Shown: positions 52,814 to 62,957 of the stretch, in pieces
How the letters are laid out: every line of letters begins with the position of its first letter
Position numbering within the stretch: position 1 is the stretch's first letter
Source of the DNA: Parasedimentitalea maritima
GTDB lineage: Bacteria > Pseudomonadota > Alphaproteobacteria > Rhodobacterales > Rhodobacteraceae
Direction: 5' to 3'
DNA length: 64,000 nucleotides
Assembly: GCF_005771405.1 (NCBI RefSeq)
Contig: NZ_VAUA01000011.1
Location: forward strand, 156,353 to 220,352
Program-made: the position numbers and the translations under genes
The notes under the pieces: model-generated
The model's database searches: none
The model's input: the letters and a program-made list of their open reading frames with translations, nothing else
Told to the model about the DNA's origin: nothing

Positions 52814-54583
52814 TCAGAGCACCGCCGAAAGCAGGCTGTCAGCGCCCTCTACAATACGGTCACGCTGGACAGCCGTCTCAGGCAGGATGTGATCACCATA
52901 GAACCGGGCGGTGGCAATCTTGGCTGTCATAAACGCGGGATCTTCTCCACGCGCCAGGGCTGCTTCGGCCACCAGCAGGGAGCGGGCCAGCTGCCACCCC
53001 GCCATCAGGTTCCCCGCCAACATCAGATACGGAACACCGCCCGCAAAGGCTGCGTTGGCATCCTGTTTGCCGACCTGCAGCACATAGCTGACTGCAGACA
53101 AGAAGGCCTCGCGGGCACCGCTCAGCCGTGCAGCCATCGTCTGCGCGGTTGTCGAGCCACGCAACAGCTCTTGCTCGGTCTGCTCGATCAACGCTGCAAA
53201 ACGCAGCGCAGTTTCGCCACCATCACGCAGGGTTTTACGGCCAATCAGATCGTTGGCCTGGATCGCTGTTGTGCCCTCATAGATCGGCAGAATGCGGGCA
53301 TCCCGGTAGTGCTGCGCCGCGCCGGTTTCTTCGATAAAGCCCATGCCGCCATGGATCTGAACGCCGGTTGAGGCAATTTCAACGCCATTTTCGGTACAGA
53401 AGCCTTTGACCAACGGGATCAGAAACTCCGAGAAGGCGGTCGCCTCGGCACGGTCCCCGGCGGTTTCAGCATGGCGCGCCAGATCCTGCCATCCCGCTGC
53501 AAACGCAGAGAGCGCCCGCCCTCCTTCGGTCAGGGCCCGCATGCGCATCAGCATCCGGCGCACATCAGGATGGTTGATAATAGCAACGGCCTCACGCGAG
53601 GAGCCATCAACCGGGCGGCTTTGCACCCGCTCCTTTGCAAAGGCAAGCGCCTGTTGATAGGCGCGCTCGCCCAGGGCAACTCCCTGCAAACCCACAGCAA
53701 AGCGGGCTGCGTTCATCATCTCAAACATATACTCCAGACCGGAGTTTTCTGCGCCCAGCAAAAAGCCAGTGGCCCCCTCATAGTCCAGAACAGCTGTCGG
53801 GCTGGCGGTAATACCCAGCTTGTGTTCGATGCTGACGCAGTGAACGGCGTTGCGGTCCCCCAGCGCCCCCTCCGCCGTCACAAGGAACTTAGGAACCAGG
53901 AAAAGACTGATCCCTTTCACGCCTACCGGGGCGTCCGGCGTGCGGGCCAGCACCAAATGGATGGTGTTTTCCGACAGCTCGTGCTCCCCATAGGTGATGA
54001 AGATTTTAGTGCCGGTGATCCGATAGGTTCCATCATCCTGTGGGTCAGCCCGCGTCCGCAACAGCGCCAGATCGCTGCCTGCCTGCGGTTCTGTCAGGTT
54101 CATCGTGCCGGTCCATTTGCCCGACACAAGATTGGCCAGATAGCTGGCTTTGGTTGCATCCGACCCCGCCGTCAGCAGCGCCTCAATCGCCCCATCTGTC
54201 AACAGCGGACACAGCGCAAAGCTCATGTTTGCAGCGTTGAGTATCTCTGTGGCGGCCGCGCCAACCGAGCGTGGCAGCCCCTGACCACCAAACTCTTCCG
54301 GATGCTGCAGGCTCTGCCACCCCATGTCGACAAACTGCGCATAGGCCTCTTTAAACCCGGCCGGTAAGGTCACACGCCCGGCGTCAAACTGCGACCCGAC
54401 CCGATCCCCGGGCGCATTCAATGGGGCGATCTCTTCCACACAGAAGCGCCCAAGCTCCTCAAGAATGGCGGCAACATCGCCAAGTTCCAGAGCGTCATGG
54501 CCCGGCAGGCTGCTCACCCGGGACCACCCCGAAAGGTGCTCAATATTGAAAAGCATGTCTTTGGTAGGTGCCTCAAAACTCAC
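52814..54583 (-). CDS. acyl-CoA dehydrogenase (DmdC-like)
   Basis: A 589-residue protein. The start is GTG 54583, which follows GGAG at proper spacing; an upstream GTG at 54613 lacks one. Acyl-CoA dehydrogenase motifs are present: TGTMNLTEPQAGSDLALL and GTKIFITYGEHEL for FAD, and ARILPIYEGTTAIQANDLIG with the catalytic-base glutamate (YEGT). The roughly 590-residue length with a C-terminal extension is the group that includes 3-methylmercaptopropionyl-CoA dehydrogenase (DmdC) of the DMSP demethylation pathway; whether this one takes that substrate cannot be decided. No other dmd gene is in the window. Confidence 0.88.
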   Translation of the reverse strand: MSFEAPTKDMLFNIEHLSGWSRVSSLPGHDALELGDVAAILEELGRFCVEEIAPLNAPGDRVGSQFDAGRVTLPAGFKEAYAQFVDMGWQSLQHPEEFGGQGLPRSVGAAATEILNAANMSFALCPLLTDGAIEALLTAGSDATKASYLANLVSGKWTGTMNLTEPQAGSDLALLRTRADPQDDGTYRITGTKIFITYGEHELSENTIHLVLARTPDAPVGVKGISLFLVPKFLVTAEGALGDRNAVHCVSIEHKLGITASPTAVLDYEGATGFLLGAENSGLEYMFEMMNAARFAVGLQGVALGERAYQQALAFAKERVQSRPVDGSSREAVAIINHPDVRRMLMRMRALTEGGRALSAFAAGWQDLARHAETAGDRAEATAFSEFLIPLVKGFCTENGVEIASTGVQIHGGMGFIEETGAAQHYRDARILPIYEGTTAIQANDLIGRKTLRDGGETALRFAALIEQTEQELLRGSTTAQTMAARLSGAREAFLSAVSYVLQVGKQDANAAFAGGVPYLMLAGNLMAGWQLARSLLVAEAALARGEDPAFMTAKIATARFYGDHILPETAVQRDRIVEGADSLLSAVL

Positions 54584-54705
54584 GTTGCTGTCTCCACGCT
54601 GAAGGTTCACCAAACGTCTATAGACAACTTCACCTCAACTCAGCAATCGCCACAACAGACCCAAAACTTGCCTAAAGTGACAAAATCGGGCATATGAGGG
54701 TGACG

Positions 54706-55740
54706 ATGACCTCCACCCTAAACACCCCCATTCTGCCAACCGTTTCACATGCCTTTCTTGCCGATTGGCTCACGGTTCTGCATCGCCATTGCCCAGCGTC
54801 ACAACTGGCAGGGTTCCTGGACCAAACTGGTCTGTCCGAGACCGAGCCCCCCAGTGCCCGTGTCACCCATGACCAGATTGTCCGGCTTTACCAGTTGGTC
54901 GCGGTCGAAACAGGTGATGAGATGATGGGGCTTTGGAGCCGCCCGATCCGGACCGGCGCACTCAAACATCTCTGCACCACGGTGCGAGGCGCCTCCTCCC
55001 TTTCGGCAGCACTGTACCGCTTTACCACCTTCTGGAACCTACTGCTCGACGACCATCACATGACTCTCGAAAAAGAGGACGCGACTTTGCACCTGCGTCT
55101 GTCCCCGCGCGGTGCCCAGGAGCCACAGCGGTTTGGCCACATGCTGCTGCTGAAACTGGCGCATGGAATTTCATCCTGGCTGGTGGGCCGAGAATTGCCT
55201 TTGTCCGAAGTGGGTTTCGCGTTTGACCGACCGGCATTTGCAGAGGATTATCCCATCCTCTTCCCCGCTCCGATACGCTTTGCCCAGGAAAATTCATCCA
55301 TCGCCTTTGATAGCCGCTTGGGCAGTCTACCCGTCTCACGCAGCGAGGCCGAGATGCAGGATTTTCTTCTCAGGGCGCCGCGAGACTGGATTTTCACCAG
55401 CTTCCGTGAACACGCCATCCTGCTGCGCGTCCGCGAAATCCTGCTCCTGTCCGAACACCTGGAAGGGCATCTTGAAAGCACGGCTCAGACGCTGAACCTC
55501 GCGCCCCGCACGCTGATGCGACGGCTGGACGCGGAAGGAACATCTTTTCAGGCCATCAAAGACGGCCTGCGCCGTGACATCGCCATCCGTGATCTGGCGC
55601 ACGGCACCAAAAGCATCGAAGCCATATCCCAAGACATCGGATTTGCTTCATCGGCAAACTTCTACCGCGCATTCAAGCGGTGGACACTCAGGACCCCGGG
55701 AGAATTTCGAAGACAAAACAAACTAGACCCACCTGACTGA
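54706..55740 (+). CDS. AraC-family transcriptional regulator
   Basis: A 344-residue protein. ATG 54706 follows GAGGGTGACG, better than the in-frame ATG at 54694. The N-terminal half is an Arabinose_bd-type ligand domain (LYQLVAVETGDEMMGLWSRP), and the C-terminal half is the AraC double helix-turn-helix (ESTAQTLNLAPRTLMRRLDA, then IAISQDIGFA-like IEAISQDIGFASSANFYRAF). It is divergent from the acyl-CoA dehydrogenase and is the likely controller of that gene and the crotonase. It converges with the RND gene with only six bases between. Confidence 0.9.
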   Translation: MTSTLNTPILPTVSHAFLADWLTVLHRHCPASQLAGFLDQTGLSETEPPSARVTHDQIVRLYQLVAVETGDEMMGLWSRPIRTGALKHLCTTVRGASSLSAALYRFTTFWNLLLDDHHMTLEKEDATLHLRLSPRGAQEPQRFGHMLLLKLAHGISSWLVGRELPLSEVGFAFDRPAFAEDYPILFPAPIRFAQENSSIAFDSRLGSLPVSRSEAEMQDFLLRAPRDWIFTSFREHAILLRVREILLLSEHLEGHLESTAQTLNLAPRTLMRRLDAEGTSFQAIKDGLRRDIAIRDLAHGTKSIEAISQDIGFASSANFYRAFKRWTLRTPGEFRRQNKLDPPD

Positions 55741-55746
55741 TTTCGT

Positions 55747-58700
55747 TCATATCGCCTTTGCTTCACGTCTGGCCTCGCGACCAAAAAAGATCAGGTAGAA
55801 CACAGGCGCAGCGATCAGGGTCAGGACGGTGGCAAAGGTCAGGCCGCCCATGATGGTCACCGCCATCGACTTAAAGAACGCATCGCCAAGTAAGGGCACC
55901 ATGCCAAGTACGGTTGTCACCGCCGCCAGCATAACCGGACGTAGGCGCGACACCGAGGCCTCAACAATAGCGTCGCGCATCATCTTACCTTCGGCCCGGA
56001 CCAGATCAATCTCTTCGACCAACACAATGCCGTTCTTGATCAGCATTCCCGACAGGCTAAGCAGTCCCAGCAATGCGGTGAAAGTGAATGGCAGACCTGT
56101 ACCTAGCAGACCAATCACCACACCATTCACCGACATTGGCACCAAAAGCCAGATAATGACCGGCTGCCGAATGGCATTGAACAGCAACACCGAGATCAGC
56201 ACCATGATCAGTCCGGACAGCGGCAGTTGCCCACCCAAACTGGCATTGGCATCCGCCGCACTCTCGTGTTCTCCGCCCCACTCCAACTTATAGCCAGGCG
56301 GTAGATCCATCGCCTCAATCACTTCGTGGATCTCATTGAACACTGTTGCAGCAGTCATATCTGCGGGAATATCTGCGCTGACGGTCAACGTTGGCACTCG
56401 GTCGCGGCGGTGAACCAGTGTGTTCTGTACTTCGACATCAACACCATCAATCATCTGTTCCAGCGGAACGAATTTTCCGGTTGAACTGGAATAGACCACT
56501 TGATCCATCAGGTTATAGGCTCCGTCCAGCGGACGCCGTAGAATGATAGGGATCAAACGTTCACGTTCACGAAACATGCCGCCAACGATGCCATCGGTCG
56601 AGAACATCAAAGTGTCGGCAATATCCTCGCGACTAACGCCAGCCGTCTGGGCCCGGTCAGTGGCATATATCGGCTTCAACACAAGCTCTTGTTCACGCCA
56701 ATTGTTGCGCACACTCAGAATGTTAGGAGATGCTTTCGTCAAGCGCTCAGCGGCATCTTCCCCTAACTGACGCAAGATCTTTGCGTCAGGCCCTGAGAAC
56801 CGCACCTCAATCGGATCACCTCCGCCCGGGCCAAAAACCAGCCGCTTGGTTCGAAATTCCCCTTCGGGGAATTGCGCCTGACCAAAGGCTTCAAGATCGG
56901 CCTGAATTGCCGGAATTTCTTCCAAGCTGGGAGCCCTGATAATCAGATGGCCATAGCTGAGATTGGGTTTCTCGGCCTGATAGGTCAGCATGAACCGCGA
57001 GGCCCCCTGGCCTACAAAACTGGTCACCGACACTACATCTTCCCGCTTGGCCAACCACTCCTCGAATACCTTCAAATGATCCGATGTGGTATGGATTGAT
57101 GTCCCCTGAGGCAGCTTGTAATGGACGAAGAAGAGAGGTGTGTTCGAGTTCGGGAAAAACTGTTGTTTGACCTGGCCAAAGCCAATGAAACAAACAACCG
57201 TGACCGCAACCAAACCAACAACAACCAACCAGCGCAGCTTTAGCGCCAGCCGTAAGGTGCCGCCATAGGCGCGGAACAGTAGCCCGCTATAAGCATCGAT
57301 GCCGCCCTCTTTCCCCTGCTTAAAGAAGTAGTGACCCAGAAGTGGTGTAGCGGTCAGGGCCAGCAACCAGCTGAGCAGCAGGGATATTGCGATAACCGCA
57401 AACAATGAAAACAGGAATTCACCCGCGGAATCCGGACTCAAGCCAATACCAGCAAAGGCCATGATGCCAATCACTGTTGCCCCCAGCAGTGGAATTTGCG
57501 TTTTGGCAGAAGCTTCATCCGCTGCATCACGCGAAGACTTGCCTCGCAACATCGAGATTTGCATGCCTTCGGCCACAACAATTGCGTTGTCCACCAACAT
57601 GCCCATAGCAATGATCAGCGCGCCCAGTGAAATCCGTTCCATTGAGATCGAAAACAATTTCATGAACAACAGTGTGCCAACAACCGTCAACAGCAGCGTG
57701 GTCCCCACAACAATGGCAGCGCGCCATCCCATGAAGATCGCCAGAACCGCAATTACGATGGCCACAGACATGGCCAAGTTGACCAGAAAATCGTTTGACG
57801 CTTTTTCAACCACCACATGCTGCTGATAGATTGGTTCCAGTTGAACCCCGTAAGGGATATCTGCATCCAGTTCAGCCAATCTGGCATCAACACGCTTCCC
57901 AACTTCGACAATGTTTTCGGTCGCTAGTCCAGCGATCCCAAATGAAAACGCTTCGGTACCGTTAAAGCGAATGATCAGATCCGGGTCAGTTGTCCGACCG
58001 CGATGCACCGCCGCCATGTCAAAGATGTTGACAACTTCCCCCTGCGCACCAACAGACAGGCCGGCAATTTCAGACACACTATCGGACCCGGCTGGCGCCA
58101 GTAGGCGCGTTTCACTTGGTCCCGCATCCAAGGTCCCGGCAGCACGTACCGAATTGGAGGTGGCAATGGCATTTGCCATCGCAGACATCGGGACGTTCTG
58201 GTTGACAGAAATCGCCAGATCCAGCTCAACAAAAATCGCCTCGTTTGGCAGGCCAGAGACCTCAACATCCGCGACACCATTCACAGCCAACAGTTCACGG
58301 CGCAAAAATGTGGCCAGTTCATGCTTTTCAGCATCGGTAAAACCCTCTGCCGTGACCGCGTAGAACAAGCCGAATACATCACCAAAATTGTCATTCACAT
58401 AGGGTTGCCCAACACCGTCAGGCAATCCTCGTGATGCATCCCGTATCCGGGCGCGGAGCTTGGTCCAGATTTCAGGCAGCTCGGTACCATCATAAATGTC
58501 CTGCATTTCCACTTCGATCAGCGACGACCCAGGCTGGTTGATCGAGGTTATCAGCTTCACTTCGGCCATCTTTTGAATGGCCGATTCCAGAGGCTCGGAC
58601 ACCTCAAGTGCCACCTGTTCAGCGGTTGCACCGGGGTATTGGGTGGCAATGATGACCTGCTTGATCGTAAAGGCCGGATCTTCAAGCCGCCCCAGTGATG

Positions 58701-58788
58701 TGAACCCCCAGATCCCACCCAATAGGGCAATCAGCATGATCAGCCACGTGTACAGTGGCCTGTCGATTGATGCACGTGCGATGTTCAT
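55747..58788 (-). CDS. RND efflux transporter, inner-membrane subunit
   Basis: A 1013-residue protein from ATG 58788, preceded by GAGGGCGGCGG; an upstream frame to 58839 is not required. Twelve membrane helices and two large periplasmic loops are visible, with IIAMGMLVDNAIVVAEGMQI giving the conserved TM4 Asp (D-N rather than D-D), and the FxGxDxxxxxxL-type proton region elsewhere. It resembles the HAE1/heavy-metal-type RND group. It would pump small molecules with the adaptor encoded by the next gene upstream and an outer-membrane TolC-like protein not in the window. Confidence 0.93.
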   Translation of the reverse strand: MNIARASIDRPLYTWLIMLIALLGGIWGFTSLGRLEDPAFTIKQVIIATQYPGATAEQVALEVSEPLESAIQKMAEVKLITSINQPGSSLIEVEMQDIYDGTELPEIWTKLRARIRDASRGLPDGVGQPYVNDNFGDVFGLFYAVTAEGFTDAEKHELATFLRRELLAVNGVADVEVSGLPNEAIFVELDLAISVNQNVPMSAMANAIATSNSVRAAGTLDAGPSETRLLAPAGSDSVSEIAGLSVGAQGEVVNIFDMAAVHRGRTTDPDLIIRFNGTEAFSFGIAGLATENIVEVGKRVDARLAELDADIPYGVQLEPIYQQHVVVEKASNDFLVNLAMSVAIVIAVLAIFMGWRAAIVVGTTLLLTVVGTLLFMKLFSISMERISLGALIIAMGMLVDNAIVVAEGMQISMLRGKSSRDAADEASAKTQIPLLGATVIGIMAFAGIGLSPDSAGEFLFSLFAVIAISLLLSWLLALTATPLLGHYFFKQGKEGGIDAYSGLLFRAYGGTLRLALKLRWLVVVGLVAVTVVCFIGFGQVKQQFFPNSNTPLFFVHYKLPQGTSIHTTSDHLKVFEEWLAKREDVVSVTSFVGQGASRFMLTYQAEKPNLSYGHLIIRAPSLEEIPAIQADLEAFGQAQFPEGEFRTKRLVFGPGGGDPIEVRFSGPDAKILRQLGEDAAERLTKASPNILSVRNNWREQELVLKPIYATDRAQTAGVSREDIADTLMFSTDGIVGGMFRERERLIPIILRRPLDGAYNLMDQVVYSSSTGKFVPLEQMIDGVDVEVQNTLVHRRDRVPTLTVSADIPADMTAATVFNEIHEVIEAMDLPPGYKLEWGGEHESAADANASLGGQLPLSGLIMVLISVLLFNAIRQPVIIWLLVPMSVNGVVIGLLGTGLPFTFTALLGLLSLSGMLIKNGIVLVEEIDLVRAEGKMMRDAIVEASVSRLRPVMLAAVTTVLGMVPLLGDAFFKSMAVTIMGGLTFATVLTLIAAPVFYLIFFGREARREAKAI

Positions 58789-58798
58789 ACCGCCGCCC

Positions 58799-59845
58799 TC
58801 AGTTCGCAAAGCCGGTGAACCGGCGCACCGATTGGCCATCGGTCAAAGCGCCCCCACCAGTAAGGACAATCTCTTCGCCCCCTTGAAGACCCGACAACAC
58901 TCGGAAATTCCCAAATTGCGTGGGTTCAATATCAACCGGTGTCCATGTCACGCGCCCTTCATCTGCACCCTTTGGGGAAAACACCATTGCGCCAACTTGA
59001 CCCGACGGATTGCTGACCAGCGCCGTTGCAGGCAGTGAAATGATGTCCTCTCCTGCATCCGCCACGACCTTTACCGTGGTCGAGGCCCCTGGGAACACTT
59101 GCATGTCTTTTGGCGGCTCAAACAAAAAGGTTACCTTATAGGTTTGTCCGACATTACTTGCCTCGGCATCGAATTCTAGAATTTGCAGTGGGAATTCATC
59201 ATCGCGCCCGGGAAATGTTGCGGTAATTTCCAAGACATCACCTTCTTCAGATTTCTGAAATAGGATTTCGGGGACATCCACCTCGATGTGCAATTCGGAC
59301 ATGTCATGCATGCGGACAATTGGTGTGCCCGCGTTGACGGTGGTAAACAACGCTACTTCCCGGCTGGAAACTAATGCGTCAAATGGGGCCCTCATCGTCG
59401 CCTGCCGCAACGCGTACTCGGCGTCTCGTACCGCAATCGCCGCCAACCCTGCCTGTGTAATAGCATCATCACTTGCGACTTTGCTTACAGTACCTTCCAG
59501 CTTGGCCATCCGAGTAACCGTACGATCTGCCTGTTCTTTTTGCAGCCTCGCCTGTTCCAGTTTTAGTTCGAACTGCTCTAAATCCAGCTCGGCAATCAAT
59601 GCGCCGGTCGGCACAATAATTCCTTCAGCCACCGGAAACTTGAGGATTTGACCACTAACTTGAAATGCCAGATCGACCGTTTGTTTGGCCGCAACTTGTC
59701 CAAAAAACTGGCGTTCCAGATGGGCTTCCCCAGTTTCCGTGGTCATCAGCTTTACCGGTTTTGGAAGCGCTTCGGCCACAGACATCACAGGCGCGGCCAT
59801 CAATGTCGCCGCCAGAACCGCCGACAGGGTTGTCATCAATCGCAT
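58799..59845 (-). CDS. RND membrane-fusion (HlyD-type) adaptor
   Basis: A 348-residue protein with a Sec signal (MRLMTTLSAVLAATLMAAPV). The biotinyl-lipoyl-like strands and the long coiled hairpin (DLEQFELKLEQARLQKEQ) are visible, followed by AVALFTTVNAG-like and beta-barrel segments and a C-terminal membrane-proximal domain. Its 3' end is ten bases before the pump's start, and its start overlaps the marR gene's stop by ten bases, so the three form one transcript. No lipobox cysteine is seen, so it is probably soluble or anchored otherwise. Confidence 0.92.
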   Translation of the reverse strand: MRLMTTLSAVLAATLMAAPVMSVAEALPKPVKLMTTETGEAHLERQFFGQVAAKQTVDLAFQVSGQILKFPVAEGIIVPTGALIAELDLEQFELKLEQARLQKEQADRTVTRMAKLEGTVSKVASDDAITQAGLAAIAVRDAEYALRQATMRAPFDALVSSREVALFTTVNAGTPIVRMHDMSELHIEVDVPEILFQKSEEGDVLEITATFPGRDDEFPLQILEFDAEASNVGQTYKVTFLFEPPKDMQVFPGASTTVKVVADAGEDIISLPATALVSNPSGQVGAMVFSPKGADEGRVTWTPVDIEPTQFGNFRVLSGLQGGEEIVLTGGGALTDGQSVRRFTGFAN

Positions 59846-60318
59846 GCTTTTAGTCCTTCCGGCAGGCCAGTTTTAATTACGTTGTCATAGATTTTTCCGG
59901 CCAGCACCGAAAAGATCTGTATTTCTTCTTCGTTCAACCCGGAGGCTTCTCGGAACATCACGCCCGCCATCTGTTCCATCTCGCGACGTATGTCCTCGCC
60001 ACTGTCAGTCAACTCCAGCAGCCAGGCCCTCTTGTCACTTGGATCCCGTCTCCGCTGTAAATGACCCTTTGCTTCAAGGCTATCAGCCGAGGCAGTCACT
60101 GCAGACGGAACGGTCAACATCATCTGTGCAAGCAACCCCATACGTCTGGGACGGTCCAACCGGATGATCATGCGACGCTCCATTTTGGCAAGTTTTGGAT
60201 CGTCATTCATCTTTTCGATGCTGTCGTCCAACTTCCCGTAGAGTGCAAAAACGCCCAAAATAGCACGAATTTCCATCGTTAGCGCCTGAAACGCCGTGTC
60301 AGTTTCATCCAAACTCAT
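59836..60318 (-). CDS. MarR-family regulator of the RND pump
   Basis: A 160-residue protein with MRRDP-like DNA-binding features: LAQMMLTVPSAVTASADSLE is the recognition-helix region and LQRRRDPSDKRAWLLELTDSG the wing, with the DxR-type wing salt bridge conserved. It is the first gene of the pump transcript. An inverted repeat just upstream (60348-60384) is a plausible operator for autoregulation. Ligand unknown. Confidence 0.92.
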   Translation of the reverse strand: MSLDETDTAFQALTMEIRAILGVFALYGKLDDSIEKMNDDPKLAKMERRMIIRLDRPRRMGLLAQMMLTVPSAVTASADSLEAKGHLQRRRDPSDKRAWLLELTDSGEDIRREMEQMAGVMFREASGLNEEEIQIFSVLAGKIYDNVIKTGLPEGLKACD

Positions 60319-60347
60319 AGTTCTTCTCGCATTGGCATCACAGCAAC

Positions 60348-60384
60348 TTACTTCGACTTCTGAACCTTACGAATTGAGAAGTAA
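60348..60384. promoter_or_regulatory. candidate MarR operator upstream of the RND regulator
   Basis: TTACTTC at 60348-60354 and GAAGTAA at 60378-60384 are 7-bp inverted arms, 30 bp apart from start to start (about three helical turns), 30 to 66 bp upstream of the marR start. Confidence 0.42.
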
Positions 60385-60626
60385 ATATGTATTGTGCACA
60401 TGTGTGAACCGTCGCACACAAATCACCAACCCAAACGCTTCATCCACCATTCCACAAAGCAATCTACAGCCAAGCCCGCAACGAGCAGCCATCCTATTGG
60501 GCAAGTGGGCGCTAAACGTTTCAGCCGAGCGCGATCTGGCTTCGCAGCAATTTGCGGAATGGGAGCCACACATATGGAACGAGAGATGGTTCAGAAAGTG
60601 CCCTAAACTGAGCCGGGCTCCGACCG
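60385..60626. other. intergenic remainder between marR and alanine racemase
   Basis: Part of a 308-bp gap. It contains the 3' end region of the racemase transcript; no gene, tRNA or clear terminator was found. Frames here have no ribosome site or recognisable motif. Confidence 0.4.
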
Positions 60627-61748
60627 CTAGTTCTGGGTGACGACACGTGCATTTCGCTGGCCCCAATCAACGAATAGGTCGGCCATAATTGTCCCAGCAA
60701 GGTCTTCAATTGCGACAGAGCTGATCACCTGATCCCCCTGCTGGCCAAAGGCAACCACCTCATCTCCAACATCAATTGCAGGTAGGCTGGTGACATCTGC
60801 GACTATCGTATTTATTGAAATTTTGCCCATCACCGGTAAGCGTTGCCCCCTGATCAGGACCTCGCCGCCGCCTGAAAACCGGCGCGAATACCCGTTTGCA
60901 TAACCCAATGCGATACTGGCCAGCACCTTGTCCTCGCTCAGGCAACAGGACCGGTCATAGCCTATAGTACTCCCCTTAGGGTAATCCCCGATGCTGACCA
61001 CCCGGGATTTCAAAACGAGAGCCGATTGGAAATCGGGGCGCGGGCCCGCGATGCCATACAAGATAGCCCCGCATCGCATCATATCAGCTTTTGGGTCCTG
61101 CCCTGAGTGTAGCGTTAGCGTGCTACCGGCATGAACCAGAATATCTTGTCGTCGCAGATCGCTATTGGAGAATATCCAAGCTTGGTCATCATGAAAGCGC
61201 TGAATGCTTTCAGCCAGCTCTACTGGTTCATTTGACGGGAAATGTGTGCACAATCCAACAATCTGATCGGGAACCAGTTCCAAAATCTCAAAAAAGCCTG
61301 CACGGCCACGTGCCGTTGAAAGCTCTAGCCCGTCGCGGGACATACCACCCGCGTTCAATGAGATATGCAACTTTGGAAGAGCCTCTTGACCCAAGGTCTC
61401 AATCAGCGACCGCACAGCTGCTGCCCCCCCAAACATTTCCTCTATGCGATCACCTAAGGCGCTCTTAATTTCCTGCGGCGTGGCCGTCCGCAACCGTAAC
61501 AATCTACCTACAAAACCAGCATTACGTACGGCACGCGCTTCGGCGTTTGAGGAAATTCCAATGTAGCCGATATTTTGTTCCATCAGCAACGGCACCACAT
61601 TTTCAATCCCATGCCCGTAGGCATCCGACTTAACGACGGCACAAAGCTGTGTGTTGTCTGGCATTCGCTTGAGGGTGCTCAGCAGGTTTCCTGCAATTTT
61701 TGGTACCGAAATCTCACACCAAGAACTCTCAATTGCCGCGTCAGCCAT
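60627..61748 (-). CDS. alanine racemase-family PLP enzyme
   Basis: A 373-residue protein from ATG 61748, overlapping the amidohydrolase stop by eight bases; a longer frame to 61934 lies inside that gene. AVVKSDAYGHGIENV carries the PLP lysine, and IALGYANGYSRRF has the catalytic tyrosine of the second half-site. The usual (R/C)MD motif of the C-terminal domain reads KISINTIVADV here, so the residues near the substrate differ from typical Alr. The protein may be a catabolic or broad-specificity amino-acid racemase. It is coupled to an amidohydrolase and a deacetylase-like gene, which suggests a role in breaking down an N-acylated or D-amino acid compound. Confidence 0.85.
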   Translation of the reverse strand: MADAAIESSWCEISVPKIAGNLLSTLKRMPDNTQLCAVVKSDAYGHGIENVVPLLMEQNIGYIGISSNAEARAVRNAGFVGRLLRLRTATPQEIKSALGDRIEEMFGGAAAVRSLIETLGQEALPKLHISLNAGGMSRDGLELSTARGRAGFFEILELVPDQIVGLCTHFPSNEPVELAESIQRFHDDQAWIFSNSDLRRQDILVHAGSTLTLHSGQDPKADMMRCGAILYGIAGPRPDFQSALVLKSRVVSIGDYPKGSTIGYDRSCCLSEDKVLASIALGYANGYSRRFSGGGEVLIRGQRLPVMGKISINTIVADVTSLPAIDVGDEVVAFGQQGDQVISSVAIEDLAGTIMADLFVDWGQRNARVVTQN

Positions 61749-62931
61749 TTGGCGAAATGTTGGCTTGACTAGGATCTGAAAGGATCTGGTCGACAATCTC
61801 GACAAACAGCGAAACTCCAATTGGGATAAGCGCGTCAGCAAAGTCAAAATCTGGGTTGTGCAACTGTGGCTGATCTTCCCCCGATCCGATAAAGAGCATC
61901 GCCGACTTTGCACCGTCCAGCCCGAAGCGACCAAAGTCCTCGGACCAGCGCATTGGGGTGATCATCTCGCACTGTTCCAAGCCCAACTCTGTTGCAGACT
62001 GTGCTGCGATTTCGACTGCCTCGTCTGTATTTACAGTTGCCAGAAACACCTCATGGCAGGAGGTGTCCGCAGAGAGAACGCTCAGCCTGTCGAGCGCTGC
62101 AGCAACCCGTGTTTCCACATCAGAGACCATCCGTTCCATGCGTCGATCTGTTTGACTGCGCAGTGTAACGCGCAACTCGCCGGAGCCCGGGGAAATACCA
62201 AAGCTTGGTTCACCCAAGCTGGCATGTGTCAGTGTTGCCAGAGCGAAATCGGCATGCATTTCGCCCCCCGTTCCGATCTCTGGCAATGTTTGCATCAGTT
62301 CCGCCATCGCAGACGCAGGCGATACACCATCTTCGGGCGCAGCTGCGTGCGAGGTCCGACCAGTGAATGCAATCTTCAGTCCCCGCGACGCGCAATTGCT
62401 AGTCCCCCTGCACAAGCCAATCTGCCCCAAGGGACGGCCCGGAACGTTGTGATAGGCAAATGCATAGTCAGGCTTGATCTCAGGCCAGCGCGGATCGGCG
62501 AGCACTGCTGCGGCCCCTGCTCCCGTTTCTTCGGCTGGCTGAAACAGCAGGATCACCCGCCCTCGTTTAGGGCGCTTTGCCAAGGCCAAGGCTACGCCGA
62601 GTACCATCGCCATGTGCCCGTCATGACCGCAAAGGTGTCCCTTACCCTCAACCTTTGATTGATAAAGCACATCTGACACCTCCTGAATGGGCAAACCATC
62701 CAGCTCACAACGTATCATGACAGTTGGACCGCCTTGCGCCCCAATCAACGCCGCAGCAACTCCGTGACCACCAAGCCCAGTCCAGATGTGGTCAGCCCCT
62801 GCCCGCTCAAGCTCTTGCACAATGCGGGCTGCTGTTTGTTCTTCTTCTCCCGACACTTCAGGCTTTTGGTGCAAGGCACGGCGCAACGCGACCAATTGGG
62901 TAATCTGTTCATCCAACAGGGCAAATGCCAT
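61741..62931 (-). CDS. M20D amidohydrolase (hippurate hydrolase-like)
   Basis: A 396-residue metallopeptidase-fold enzyme. The zinc ligands lie in GHLCGHDGHMAM (Cys and His) and FQPAEETGAGAA (Glu-Glu), with a later SHAAAPEDGVSPASA and HNPDFDF. This is the M20D group that cleaves N-acyl amino acids such as hippurate or N-acetyl amino acids. No signal peptide. The next gene downstream is the racemase, sharing eight bases, so acyl removal followed by racemisation is a plausible sequence. The upstream gene is a truncated histone-deacetylase-like enzyme. Confidence 0.92.
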   Translation of the reverse strand: MAFALLDEQITQLVALRRALHQKPEVSGEEEQTAARIVQELERAGADHIWTGLGGHGVAAALIGAQGGPTVMIRCELDGLPIQEVSDVLYQSKVEGKGHLCGHDGHMAMVLGVALALAKRPKRGRVILLFQPAEETGAGAAAVLADPRWPEIKPDYAFAYHNVPGRPLGQIGLCRGTSNCASRGLKIAFTGRTSHAAAPEDGVSPASAMAELMQTLPEIGTGGEMHADFALATLTHASLGEPSFGISPGSGELRVTLRSQTDRRMERMVSDVETRVAAALDRLSVLSADTSCHEVFLATVNTDEAVEIAAQSATELGLEQCEMITPMRWSEDFGRFGLDGAKSAMLFIGSGEDQPQLHNPDFDFADALIPIGVSLFVEIVDQILSDPSQANISPNG

Positions 62932-62957
62932 GTGTTATCCTTTCACGTCCTGAAACC

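Noticed and set aside
53471..54367. Plus-strand open frame of about 298 codons
   Set aside because: Antisense to the acyl-CoA dehydrogenase, no motif and no ribosome site.
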